Positions 18,620-27,842 of a stretch of DNA of 44,861 nucleotides are shown here, piece by piece (position 1 is the stretch's first letter; each line of letters begins with the position of its first letter). The stretch spans positions 1 through 44,861 of the forward strand of contig JAEEIK010000107.1 in assembly GCA_016281335.1 (NCBI GenBank). The letters are read 5' to 3'. This DNA is from Lachnospiraceae bacterium (GTDB lineage Bacteria > Bacillota > Clostridia > Lachnospirales > Lachnospiraceae). A program made the position numbers and the translations under genes. The notes beneath the pieces are model-generated. The model worked only from the letters and a program-made list of their open reading frames with translations. It did not search any database and was not told the origin of the DNA.

Positions 18620-19991
18620 GAAGAAAAAAGGATTTCATTTCGCTATCAATCCGATAGTGAAAAAGGATCTGCGTATATTATCCAGGAGTTCCAAGTATTC
18701 CTGGGGGCTCTTTGCGTATGAGCTTATCATGGGTTTTATATTCTTCTTTGCCATGATGATAATAGAAGATAATTCGGGCTACGGATACCTGGATCAGTAT
18801 CAGGATTTTGTGGCGCTGTTCCCGGCTATCTGCTTTGCGCAGATGGGTATCATAGCGCTGTTGTTGCCGATCATCACCGCATCTTCGATCTCGGGTGAGA
18901 AAGAGAGACAGACTTTCGACATCATGCTGACCACGGTAATGAGTCCGAGACAGATAATCACCGGAAAAGTATTATCTGCGGTTATAAGAGTGATGATGTT
19001 TATAGTGGCAAGCGTGCCGCTGATGGCTCTGTCCTTCACCCTTGGCGGCTTAAGCTGGTGGAGTCTTCTCGCAGTCCTTATAGGCTTCTTTGTATTCGCA
19101 GTCTATTCCGGCTCGGTAGGTATACTTGCATCAACCCTTACAAGAAAATCCCTGGTATCCATTATACTGGCATTTGTCATTTATGCAGCCATAGGCATGC
19201 TTACGGTGATACCTCTTATTTTCATGGTGTTTATAAGTTATCTTTCAATTGATGAATTAATAATCGAGATCCTGATCATGCTGAATCCGTTCTACGGCCT
19301 CGGTATGCTGATCTATCTCCTAAGCTCCGGAGAGATGCTGGGCGGACTTTTCGGAAATGGCAGCAATATTGTCTTAAGTCTCGGAGGCGTGCTGATCTCC
19401 GGCGCGGTTACCCTTGTATTGTCATTTGTGCTGCAGACCATAGCTGCCAGAAGGATCGATCCGCTCAAAGGATACAGACTGGATAAGAGAAAAGTGAAGA
19501 AAATGAAGGGGGTGGCGGTAACACCCGCAATGGCGATGCCGCAGCAGCCGATAATGCAGCCGGCAGGACCGCAGTGGCAGCAGGTACCGGCTGCCGACAT
19601 GCAGCAGACCGTACAGAATGTACAGCCGGTACAGACGCTTATGCCTGAGATGCCGCCTGCAATGCCCGGAATACAGCCGGCGCAGACGAGTCAACCCGTG
19701 ATAACGCCGGTGCAGACGAGTGAAGCTGTGATAACACAGCCACAGCCTGAAATAACTGAAGCTGAGCCTGTAAAGACAAATGAAACCGTGACGACAGCGG
19801 TGCAGCCTGTGATAACTGAAGCTGAGCCTGTGGTAACACAAACGGATTCGATGGATCCTACACTGGCTACTATGCCTGAAATACAGCCTTTACCCGAAGT
19901 GAAACCGGTGCCTGAGGTTCGTCCGGTGCCGGAAGTACAGTCATCAGTACCGGAAAGCCCGTCGTGGATGAGGACAGCAAGAGATGAATAA
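18606..19991 (+). CDS. ABC-2 type permease with long Pro/Gln/Val-rich C-terminal tail
   Basis: The first 290 or so residues are a classic ABC-2 permease with about six membrane segments and the cytoplasmic coupling motif SISGEKERQTFDIMLTT followed by SPRQIITGK. From about residue 310 to 461 the protein becomes a low-complexity tail rich in Pro, Gln, Val, Thr and Glu. It has imperfect repeats such as ITEAEPVKT / ITEAEPVVT and PEVKPVPEVRPVPEV. By the predicted topology the tail is cytoplasmic. Such a tail is unusual for this family and may bind the MoxR/vWA partners or a cytoplasmic protein. AGGAGG at 18595-18600 leaves a 5-base spacer. It overlaps the next gene by 8 bases. Confidence 0.9.
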   Translation: MEQTKKKKGFHFAINPIVKKDLRILSRSSKYSWGLFAYELIMGFIFFFAMMIIEDNSGYGYLDQYQDFVALFPAICFAQMGIIALLLPIITASSISGEKERQTFDIMLTTVMSPRQIITGKVLSAVIRVMMFIVASVPLMALSFTLGGLSWWSLLAVLIGFFVFAVYSGSVGILASTLTRKSLVSIILAFVIYAAIGMLTVIPLIFMVFISYLSIDELIIEILIMLNPFYGLGMLIYLLSSGEMLGGLFGNGSNIVLSLGGVLISGAVTLVLSFVLQTIAARRIDPLKGYRLDKRKVKKMKGVAVTPAMAMPQQPIMQPAGPQWQQVPAADMQQTVQNVQPVQTLMPEMPPAMPGIQPAQTSQPVITPVQTSEAVITQPQPEITEAEPVKTNETVTTAVQPVITEAEPVVTQTDSMDPTLATMPEIQPLPEVKPVPEVRPVPEVQSSVPESPSWMRTARDE

Positions 19992-21510
19992 TGATAAAGT
20001 CTATCTGTTAAAGAAGATAAAAGCAATGAAAAGCCGCATGAACACCGGGATCATGCTGAGAAGCATACTGAATCTCATGATCATCGGAGCGGCTCTTTGT
20101 GTGGCCGTGGAAGCTTATTCAGTATTCAGGCCTTTTTACCATGCTCATCTTACGGCAGTCGTGATATTGCTTATCTCGCTGATCGCCGGTATAACTGTCG
20201 GCGTCCTGAAATGCAGGGGTATGAAAGAGGCGGCGGGACTTATAGACAGCCACGGTATGAAAGAGACCGTGATCACTGCCTATGAGAATATGGACAAAGA
20301 AGATTATATTTCCGTGATGCAGAGGGCCGATGCCGCAGGACGTATCAGGGAAAAGGAAGATGAGATCAAGCAGCCGCTTAATGTGGGAGTGATAAGGATA
20401 CTCGGACTTATATGTCTTCTGCTGGTTACACTGTGTCTTGCTTTACTGCCTGCACCTTCAAAACAGCTGGCAGAAGAACAGCACGAAGTGAAAGTGGAAG
20501 CTAAAGCGATTGAAGAAGAAATAGAGAAAGCAATAGAAGAACTGGAATCCATCGATAAGGAAGGGCTTACGGCCGAAGAACAGCAAAAGCTGGAGGAGAT
20601 GATGGAGAGTCTCCGGGCTTCACAGTCCGAACTTGAGGGAGCAAGCAGTATGACGGATATCAATCAGGCGGTACAGCGGCTTGATTATAAATATGCGGAT
20701 ATAGCCGATGTGCTTTCACAGATGTCGGAACAGGTGGCAAACCGGGAGATGAACGAGAAAGAAGAAGGGGAAAGGGAACCCGGAGCCAGTCCTACGCCTA
20801 CACCGGTGACCATGGCTAACAACCAGTCCCAGAGCAGTAACTCACCCCAGCAGGCAGGCGGAAATTCACAGGCGGGCCAGCAGCTTGCAAATGCTTCACA
20901 GCAGATGCAGAATCATATAAGCGGTAATCAGAACGGAAATAACCAGCAGGCACAGAACGGCCAAAACGGCCAGAATGGCCAGAACAATCAGAACGGCCAA
21001 AACGGTCAGAATGGACAGAACAACCAGAACGGTCAGAATGGCCAGAATGGTCAGAACGGGCAGAATGGGCAGAATGGGCAGAACGGGCAGAATGGTCAGA
21101 ACGGCCAAAACGGCCAGAACGGCCAAAACGGTCAGAACGGCCAAAATGGTCAGAATGGTCAAAACGGACAAGGCGGCCAAAATGGTCAGAACGGCCAGAA
21201 TGGCCAGAACGGACAAAATGGTCAGGGCAGCGGCCAGGGACAGTCTAATACAGGCGGAGGCGGAAGTACGCAGCATGATTACGTAAGTCTGCCCAACGCT
21301 ACCGGCAATGATGAGGCTCTTACAGGCACAAATACAGGAGGCAGGTCGGAGTACAGCCGTTATGAGAACGGTATCGGCTGGACAGGTCAGAAGACCGATC
21401 CGAAAAGTGTCATCGGAGAGTATACGGAGCGTGCCTACGAGGGTATACAGAACGGACGTTATCCTGCAGGTATGGAAGACGTTATAAAAGAGTATTTTTC
21501 AAGTTTTTAA
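19984..21510 (+). CDS. Membrane protein with coiled coil and (Gln-Asn-Gly)n tract
   Basis: A 508-residue protein with no name I can assign. It has two membrane segments at about 27-47 and 57-76, a cytoplasmic loop with GLIDSHGMKETVITAYENM, and a third membrane segment at 136-156. A Glu-rich coiled coil follows at about 160-258, then a Ser/Pro/Gln linker, 30 consecutive QNG-type triplets (324-413), a Gly/Ser linker and a conserved-looking C-terminus ending DVIKEYFSSF. Three segments place the coiled coil and tract outside the membrane. The layout resembles DUF4175-like proteins found beside MoxR/vWA genes in other phyla, which also carry Gln/Gly-rich stretches and end in a similar YF motif; this likeness is from memory and low confidence. 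It probably works with the MoxR, DUF58 and vWA proteins encoded next. Confidence 0.82.
   Translation: MNNDKVYLLKKIKAMKSRMNTGIMLRSILNLMIIGAALCVAVEAYSVFRPFYHAHLTAVVILLISLIAGITVGVLKCRGMKEAAGLIDSHGMKETVITAYENMDKEDYISVMQRADAAGRIREKEDEIKQPLNVGVIRILGLICLLLVTLCLALLPAPSKQLAEEQHEVKVEAKAIEEEIEKAIEELESIDKEGLTAEEQQKLEEMMESLRASQSELEGASSMTDINQAVQRLDYKYADIADVLSQMSEQVANREMNEKEEGEREPGASPTPTPVTMANNQSQSSNSPQQAGGNSQAGQQLANASQQMQNHISGNQNGNNQQAQNGQNGQNGQNNQNGQNGQNGQNNQNGQNGQNGQNGQNGQNGQNGQNGQNGQNGQNGQNGQNGQNGQNGQNGQGGQNGQNGQNGQNGQNGQGSGQGQSNTGGGGSTQHDYVSLPNATGNDEALTGTNTGGRSEYSRYENGIGWTGQKTDPKSVIGEYTERAYEGIQNGRYPAGMEDVIKEYFSSF
20953..21222 (+). repeat. 30-unit 9-base tandem repeat encoding Gln-Asn-Gly
   Basis: Thirty uninterrupted 9-base units (CAR AAY GGN) encode 27 QNG, two QNN and one QGG triplets. 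Units differ at synonymous positions (CAG/CAA, AAC/AAT, GGC/GGT/GGA/GGG), so the array is conserved as protein more than as DNA. The DNA is still repetitive enough to slip or recombine in whole-codon steps. Confidence 0.97.
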
Positions 21511-21532
21511 TATAAAACATATGGAGGGGAAT

Positions 21533-22495
21533 ATGAGCGATTTTGAAGAGATGCAGGGGAAGATACTGGCCTGCGAGAAAGAGATATCCAAGGAGATAAT
21601 AGGACAGAGGGAAGTCATAAGAAACGTGATGCTGTCCATACTTTCCGGCGGAAATGTGCTGCTGGAAGGTATGCCGGGACTTGGAAAGACCAGGCTGGTA
21701 AACACCATAAGCCATGTGCTTAACCTTTCTTTCAAGAGAATACAGTTCACCCCGGATCTGATGCCCGGTGATATCACGGGTACAAATATAATGATGAAGG
21801 ACGAGAGTGGCAGCGGGTTTAAGTTTGAACCCGGTCCTGTTTTTGCAAATATCATACTTGCGGACGAGATCAACCGTGCAACTCCCAAGACACAGTCGGC
21901 CCTGCTGGAAGCCATGCAGGAGCATCTGGTCACGGTCGGTAATGTATCCCATACATTGCCGGAACCTTTCTTTGTACTGGCTACCCAGAACCCGATAGAG
22001 ACTGAAGGAACCTATCCTCTGCCTGAGGCGCAGCTTGACCGTTTCATGCTTAAGATACTCGTGGATTTTCCTAACAGGAATGAACTGAAAGGCATACTGG
22101 GACTGACAGAAGGCTTCGGTTCGGAACCCGCAAGACAGGTGCTTAACGGCGATGAGTTAAAGAGCGCGATAGCCATGGTAAGGGATGTGATGGTAGCGGA
22201 TGCCGTAATGGATTACATATTGGACATAATGATGGCTACACATGCGGATAACAAGTATATACGTGAGGGAGCCAGCCCCAGAGCAGCCCAGGCAATCGTC
22301 AGGGGAGCAAGGGCAAAAGCCTTTATGGAAGGCAGATATAACGTATCTTTTGAGGATGTGGATTATCTTGCTTATCCGGTATTAAGACACAGACTGGTGC
22401 TTTCATTTGATGCGGTATCGGACGGGATCACTCCGGAGAAACTGATAGCGGATATGATCAAAGAGTGCAGAGGAAAGATGCAACAGGTATCATGA
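21533..22495 (+). CDS. MoxR family AAA+ ATPase
   Basis: A 320-residue AAA+ ATPase of the MoxR family (AAA_3). Members are thought to act as chaperones that activate or assemble partner complexes together with vWA proteins. Walker A GMPGLGKT is at 46-53 and Walker B LADEINRA at 109-116, followed by the sensor region LATQNPIETEGTYPLPEAQLDRF (split across two motifs) and a C-terminal lid with REGASPRAAQ. ATG 21533 is chosen: GGAGGGG at 21523-21529 precedes it, whereas an earlier in-frame ATG (21521) contains that site. The stop overlaps the DUF58 gene by four bases (ATGA). The ATPase, DUF58 and vWA set is a classic triad. Confidence 0.95.
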   Translation: MSDFEEMQGKILACEKEISKEIIGQREVIRNVMLSILSGGNVLLEGMPGLGKTRLVNTISHVLNLSFKRIQFTPDLMPGDITGTNIMMKDESGSGFKFEPGPVFANIILADEINRATPKTQSALLEAMQEHLVTVGNVSHTLPEPFFVLATQNPIETEGTYPLPEAQLDRFMLKILVDFPNRNELKGILGLTEGFGSEPARQVLNGDELKSAIAMVRDVMVADAVMDYILDIMMATHADNKYIREGASPRAAQAIVRGARAKAFMEGRYNVSFEDVDYLAYPVLRHRLVLSFDAVSDGITPEKLIADMIKECRGKMQQVS

Positions 22496-23364
22496 TAGAC
22501 GGTAAGTATTATGACAGATTAAGACGTCTGACCCTGGCTGTTGACAAAAAGAGTAATGCAGCTCTGCTCGGCAGCCGTAAATCCGTGCGTAAAGGAAGCA
22601 GTGCCGAATTCTCGGATTTCAGGGAATACATGCCGGGTGACGATATCAGGAGCATAGACTGGAATGCTTATGCCAGGCTTGACCGCCTCTATATCAAGGA
22701 ATATATGGAGGAGAAGGAGAGCCGGATCACGTTTTTTCTTGATATGAGCAGGTCTATGGATTACGGTGAGTATAAGAAGTCGGAACTGCTCAAGGATCTG
22801 ACCAATGCCCTCGCATACGTGGCTCTCATGCATATGGATCATGTGGCGGCTGTGGATCTTTCGGATCCGGGACGGATCTATTCGGCATCGGGCGGAATGA
22901 AGGGCTTCAGGGATATCTGTGCATGGCTGGACCGGCTGGACATCACCGAAGGCGTTGATGTGGCAAGGAGCATAAGGATCACCGAGAATCTCCAGCCGGG
23001 AATGAGCATCATACTTTCGGATTTCCTCAGCGAAGAATTCGTTGAGGGGGATGCTCTCGAGAATATAATAAAATATCTGAATTACCGCAAGCAGAAGGTA
23101 GTGGTACTGCAGCTGCTTGCAGAGGAGGAAACGGATATCGGTCTGACCGGTACCCACAACCTGATCGACTCCGAGGATAAAGACCGGAAATTAAAGGTGA
23201 CTATGGATGCGGCATCCATAAAGCAGTATGAGGATGCATTGAAAGAGTTTACGGCAAAGCTCAAAGGCTGCTGTAAAAAGTACGGCGCTTTATATCATCT
23301 CATCAATACGGGCGAGAATTTTGACCGGGTAGTATTTGATGAATTGAGAGATATATACGAGTAA
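22492..23364 (+). CDS. DUF58 domain protein (MoxR partner)
   Basis: The 290-residue protein has the DUF58 signature REYMPGDDIRSIDWNAYAR at 44-62 and a vWA-like fold with a DxSxS metal site at Asp84 (FFLDMSRSMD). No membrane segment is seen, unlike some DUF58 proteins that carry two at the N-terminus. DUF58 proteins are nearly always encoded directly after MoxR and are presumed to be its cytoplasmic partner. ATG 22492 is preferred over an in-frame GTG at 22465 because it forms an ATGA overlap with the MoxR stop, typical of coupled translation. The next gene starts 12 bases downstream. Confidence 0.93.
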   Translation: MIDGKYYDRLRRLTLAVDKKSNAALLGSRKSVRKGSSAEFSDFREYMPGDDIRSIDWNAYARLDRLYIKEYMEEKESRITFFLDMSRSMDYGEYKKSELLKDLTNALAYVALMHMDHVAAVDLSDPGRIYSASGGMKGFRDICAWLDRLDITEGVDVARSIRITENLQPGMSIILSDFLSEEFVEGDALENIIKYLNYRKQKVVVLQLLAEEETDIGLTGTHNLIDSEDKDRKLKVTMDAASIKQYEDALKEFTAKLKGCCKKYGALYHLINTGENFDRVVFDELRDIYE

Positions 23365-23376
23365 GGACAAAAGAAA

Positions 23377-26300
23377 ATGGTTTTTTCAAGCATGTGGCCC
23401 CTGGCATTCCTTGCGGTCATACCCATTATAATAATCTTATATCTGTTGAAACCCAGAGGAACTGATACCGAGATATCCTCAAATATCCTGTGGGAAAAAC
23501 TCTTTAAGAACGTAGCTTCCAAAACATTCTTTGAAAAATTCGTCCAGGATCTGCTGATGTATCTGCAGATCCTGATAATGATCATTCTGGTGCTGGCCCT
23601 TATGGCACCCCAGATAATGTTAAGGACCAGAACAGGCGGAAGTACGGTTCTGGTTATCGACAATTCGCTTTCCATGCAGCATGCGGGAGCCGACGGGCGC
23701 AGCAGGCTCGATGAAGCAAAAGCGAGAGCGCTTTCTTATGTGACGGCAGCTACAGGTGATGTAAGCGTGATCTCGGTTTCCGGTGAAAGCAGGATACTAA
23801 TCGCATCCACCAGGGACAATTCTTCTCTCAAGAGTGTCATAAGCGGACTGAATGCGGCTGACAGGGAGGGAAGTTTTGCGGACGCTTATCAGATGATCGA
23901 TTCGCTGCATGCGGATCATGTAGTGGTGTATACGGACGGTGACGGTGTCGAGGGTGTTTCGGAATATGCACAGGAACTGAAAGCCCAGGTCATCAACGTC
24001 GGAAAGCCGGTGTATAACGTATCACTTGACTATATGGCAATGACTGAAAAGGGGGCTTCCGCAGACGGCGGAGTCATGGCTGATGCAACGGTAAGATACA
24101 CAAATTACGGTGATGAAGCAGCAAACTTTGAACTTACCTTCTATGATGCCGATGGCAGCATACTTGCGGTAAAAGCCGTAAGAGTGGAAGCAGGTGCTTC
24201 GGCATCCGTGCTTGCTGAGGACATAGTTGTTAAGGGGGACTATATAAGCGCTAAACTTTCCACTGTCAATTATGAGGGAGGAAAGAATAAAGACAGCCTG
24301 AGTGCCGATAATGAGATCTGTGCGCTGAGGATAAGCGCAAGCAGCGCCAAGGGCCTCCTGGTATCCGCAGGAAACAGTTTTGTGGAGCGGGCATATTTTG
24401 CATCAACAGGGACCGACCTTACCAGAGCGGCAAACGATAATGTGCTGGCAGCAAGCGCTTATGATGTGGTCATATATGATGCGGGTTATTCAAAGAATTA
24501 TACGCCGACCGTAAGTGACAAGGAAAGTGAAAGCAAAAAAGACGCTACCGGAAAAGTCAATTTCTTTGATATTGCTGCTTCGGGCAAAGCCAAGAAGCAG
24601 AATGTGCTGGTTGAGGTAAAAGACTGCGAACTTACGAAAGGACTCGGAGACTTTACTCTCGGAGTCAACCTTACCAATACTTTTGACAAACCGGACTGGG
24701 CAACTTCCTTTATGGAATCCGGCGGTGAATGCGTGGGCTATTACGGCGTGAACGGAGACCACAAGGAAGTGGTGATGGGCTTTGATATCAGGGAATCGGA
24801 TTTTGCGCTGAAGGCGGAATTTCCGGTATTCATAGCGGAGACCGTATCCTACCTTGCGGATTCTCATCTGCTTGCCAAAAACAGTTATGAGCTCGGAGAA
24901 GCGCTGGAATTTAATCCTTCGGCGGAAGACGACAGCGCTGAAAGAAAGATATTCAGGATAGAAGGCGGGGAAGAGACGGAGACCCTTACTTTTGATAAAG
25001 CCGGACTCTACGCGATAAATGCCGGTGATCACAGGGAATACTTCAATGTAAAGCTGGGAACGGCAGGAAGAGACGGCAGAAAGGATGCCGCAGATATAAG
25101 CGGCTTCGGGAATGCGGAAGCGGTGCTGGCTAAGCAGTCATTAAGGAACGCGCTGCTCATACTGGCTATAGTCCTGTTGGTGATCGAGTGGATACTCTAT
25201 GTCAGGAGGATGAACTATAAAAAGAAATTCTACCTGATAGCCAGGACAGTCATACTCTTGCTGGTCATACTGGCACTGATGGGGCTGAAGATACCGAAGA
25301 ATACCAAGGAGACCACTACGGTATTTCTTGTAGATATGTCAGTATCCGATACGGAGAATCTGGAAGCCTTTGACGAGTATATCTCAAACAGCTTAAAGAA
25401 GCTGCCGCCTAATAACCGCTACGCTATCATAAGCTTCGGCAGGGATGCGGTGGTGGAACAGTTTGTTACCGACAGGAACATGTATATGGGACTTTCGGGA
25501 GAAGCGGACGAAACGGCCACCAACTTTGAGATGGCCCTGCAGCGCGCATCTGCGCTGCTTCCTACGGACACCGCATCAAGGATAGTGGTACTGACGGACG
25601 GTAGGGAGACTGCCGGAAATCTGGAAAATGTTAAAGGTCTGTTTGAAGGCGGGGATATAAGTCTTGAAGCGGTGGTGATCCCTGCGGACACTAAGAACGA
25701 CGTATACTTGAGTGATGTAGAGATGCCCGATGTACTGCATCAGGGTGAGGAGTATTATATCACGGTCAAGGCTCAGAGCAATTACGATACCAATGCGGTG
25801 ATAGAGATCTATTCCGGAGACAAGCTGGTAGCCAGCGAGGAAGTAACGCTTAAGAAAGGCTCCAATTCCTTTGTGTTTGAGGAAGAGGTCAGTGAAGAAG
25901 CTTTAGAGAGTTATGAGGTAAAGATACGCGCAGAGGGTGACGGCTGCGCCGAGAACGACAGTTACAGCGCTTATTCCAGAGTGGAGGAGGCTCCCAAGGT
26001 CATGGTGCTCAGGGGCAGCGCCGAGAATTCCATGGCATTTGAAAAGCTGCTGGAGGCGGCGCACGTGAATGCGGAATTCGTAAAAGCCTCCAAGGCGCCG
26101 GACAGTCTTATGAGCATGCTGGAATACAGGACCTTCATACTTGAGAACGTTTACAGGGATGAACTGCCTGACGGCTTTGTAGACAATCTGGAGACCTATG
26201 TAAAGGACTATGGCGGAGGCGTTATCTGCTGCGGCGGCCAGGACAGTTTCATGGTGGGCGGATACAACGATACACCTATAGAGACCGTGCTCCCGGTAAA

Positions 26301-27840
26301 TATGGAACTCAGGGGGACTCTTGAGATACCTTCCACGGCAATAGTAATGGTCATAGACCATTCAGGTTCCATGGATATGTATGTGGGAAACGGCGCAAGT
26401 TACCTTGATGTAGCAGTGGAATCCGCAAAGCGCGGCGTTGATAACATGAGGGAGAGCGATGAGGTAGGCGTACTTGCTTTTGACGATACTTATACCTGGG
26501 CTCACAGGCTTTCCTATGTGGATGACAAGGAAGCGATAAAAGATGATATAGAGACTATCGGAAGCGGCGGCGGTACCGTGATACAGCCGGCGCTGGAAGA
26601 AGCAAGGGTAGCCCTCGGATCAAGCAATGCACAGGTAAGACATATAATACTGCTTACAGACGGATACGGTGAATCAAGCGATTTCAGTCAGGTGATCGAC
26701 AGGATAGTAAATGACGGCATCACTCTTTCGACAGTGGCAGTCGGTTTTGATTCCGATACGCAGCTGATGGAAAGACTGGCTAACGAAGCCGGCGGACGTT
26801 ATTATTTCACCGACGGACGTTCCGATCTGCCCAGGATCTTTGCACAGGAAGTATATATGGGCGGAGATACCTACATAAAGAACGGTGATTATGAAGTGCT
26901 GACCGGTATGAAACATGAGATAACCGACGGCCTGTTTGAAGACGGCTGGCTTAATGTCCTGGGTTATGTTGCTGCAAGTCCCAAGGAGGGCTCTTCACAG
27001 CTTCTCACATCAGCGGCAGGCGATCCTCTGCTTACTGTATGGCAGTACGGTCTCGGTAAGACAGCGGCATGGAATACCGATGCGGACGGTAAATGGACAG
27101 CCAGCTACAGTGGTGAGGATGATTATGCGGCTTTGTGGAAGCGGCTTGTGGACTTTACTTCGGGTACACCTGCAATAGGTGACGATTATGTTGAGACAGA
27201 GAATAAAGACGGACGCACCCTTGTAACCTATCATACATCAAGCTATCAGGATTCCACTGCGATAGACGGTATGTATACGGGACCTGACGGGCAGAGCGGC
27301 GAAGTAAACTTTACCGCAAGGGAGCCGGGTGTATATGAGACCTATCTGGATACGGCGGATACCGGACTGTATTATATAAACGTACGACGCAGTGATAACG
27401 GCCAGGTGACCGGAGCGATGATGAGCGGAGCCGTGGTACAGTACAGCGACGAATACCGTTTTGATGTATCGGATGCGGCATTTAACGCATTGGTGGATCG
27501 CTATGGTAAGCATATCACGCTGGAGGATGATCCCTTTACAAAGCTGGATATAAAGAAGGCAGCAAGAAGAGATATCACCCCGTTCCTGATAGCGCTTGCG
27601 GTAATGCTGTTCCTCTTTGATATAGCCGGCAGGAGATTCGGTTTTGATCCGATGTTCAGGAAGAAGAAACGTAAGGCTGTCAGCGAAGAGGCGGCAGAAG
27701 AACTAACGGAAGAAGTAACGGAAGGTACCCCGGCGGATAACGGCAAAAAGAAGAAAAAGAAAGTAAAGAAGACAGAGGCTGCTGAGGAAGAACTGGATAC
27801 TTCCGTGCTTCTTAAGAGAAAGAAAGACAGGAATCTTTAA
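23377..27840 (+). CDS. Giant BatA/vWA/GATase-like fusion membrane protein
   Basis: This 1487-residue protein appears to fuse two proteins usually encoded separately. The N-terminal part is BatA-like: membrane segments at about 7-24 and 60-78 and a first vWA domain with DNSLS (Asp95). After two more segments at about 590-635 a second vWA follows with DMSVS (Asp653). Next comes a GATase-like stretch from about 872 (PKVMVLRGSAE) to about 975 (GGGVICCGGQDSFMVGGYND), which encloses or adjoins a third vWA with a perfect metal site DHSGS (Asp994). A last membrane segment at about 1401-1417 leads into a Lys-rich cytoplasmic tail (KKKKKKVKK). All three vWA domains keep DxSxS, so all may bind metal. 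It is probably the membrane-anchored target or partner of the MoxR ATPase. No frameshift is seen across 4.4 kb, so the fusion is a real open frame. Confidence 0.9.
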   Translation: MVFSSMWPLAFLAVIPIIIILYLLKPRGTDTEISSNILWEKLFKNVASKTFFEKFVQDLLMYLQILIMIILVLALMAPQIMLRTRTGGSTVLVIDNSLSMQHAGADGRSRLDEAKARALSYVTAATGDVSVISVSGESRILIASTRDNSSLKSVISGLNAADREGSFADAYQMIDSLHADHVVVYTDGDGVEGVSEYAQELKAQVINVGKPVYNVSLDYMAMTEKGASADGGVMADATVRYTNYGDEAANFELTFYDADGSILAVKAVRVEAGASASVLAEDIVVKGDYISAKLSTVNYEGGKNKDSLSADNEICALRISASSAKGLLVSAGNSFVERAYFASTGTDLTRAANDNVLAASAYDVVIYDAGYSKNYTPTVSDKESESKKDATGKVNFFDIAASGKAKKQNVLVEVKDCELTKGLGDFTLGVNLTNTFDKPDWATSFMESGGECVGYYGVNGDHKEVVMGFDIRESDFALKAEFPVFIAETVSYLADSHLLAKNSYELGEALEFNPSAEDDSAERKIFRIEGGEETETLTFDKAGLYAINAGDHREYFNVKLGTAGRDGRKDAADISGFGNAEAVLAKQSLRNALLILAIVLLVIEWILYVRRMNYKKKFYLIARTVILLLVILALMGLKIPKNTKETTTVFLVDMSVSDTENLEAFDEYISNSLKKLPPNNRYAIISFGRDAVVEQFVTDRNMYMGLSGEADETATNFEMALQRASALLPTDTASRIVVLTDGRETAGNLENVKGLFEGGDISLEAVVIPADTKNDVYLSDVEMPDVLHQGEEYYITVKAQSNYDTNAVIEIYSGDKLVASEEVTLKKGSNSFVFEEEVSEEALESYEVKIRAEGDGCAENDSYSAYSRVEEAPKVMVLRGSAENSMAFEKLLEAAHVNAEFVKASKAPDSLMSMLEYRTFILENVYRDELPDGFVDNLETYVKDYGGGVICCGGQDSFMVGGYNDTPIETVLPVNMELRGTLEIPSTAIVMVIDHSGSMDMYVGNGASYLDVAVESAKRGVDNMRESDEVGVLAFDDTYTWAHRLSYVDDKEAIKDDIETIGSGGGTVIQPALEEARVALGSSNAQVRHIILLTDGYGESSDFSQVIDRIVNDGITLSTVAVGFDSDTQLMERLANEAGGRYYFTDGRSDLPRIFAQEVYMGGDTYIKNGDYEVLTGMKHEITDGLFEDGWLNVLGYVAASPKEGSSQLLTSAAGDPLLTVWQYGLGKTAAWNTDADGKWTASYSGEDDYAALWKRLVDFTSGTPAIGDDYVETENKDGRTLVTYHTSSYQDSTAIDGMYTGPDGQSGEVNFTAREPGVYETYLDTADTGLYYINVRRSDNGQVTGAMMSGAVVQYSDEYRFDVSDAAFNALVDRYGKHITLEDDPFTKLDIKKAARRDITPFLIALAVMLFLFDIAGRRFGFDPMFRKKKRKAVSEEAAEELTEEVTEGTPADNGKKKKKKVKKTEAAEEELDTSVLLKRKKDRNL

Positions 27841-27842
27841 AT

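Noticed and set aside
20953-21222. CRISPR-like array
   Set aside because: Units are 9 bases, contiguous and in frame, with no unique spacers; this is a coding tandem repeat.
20896-21276. Minus-strand open frame with LAVL/LTIL repeats opposite the QNG tract
   Set aside because: It is the reverse reading of the CAR AAY GGN repeat, which gives hydrophobic codons by chance. No ribosome binding site or promoter supports it.
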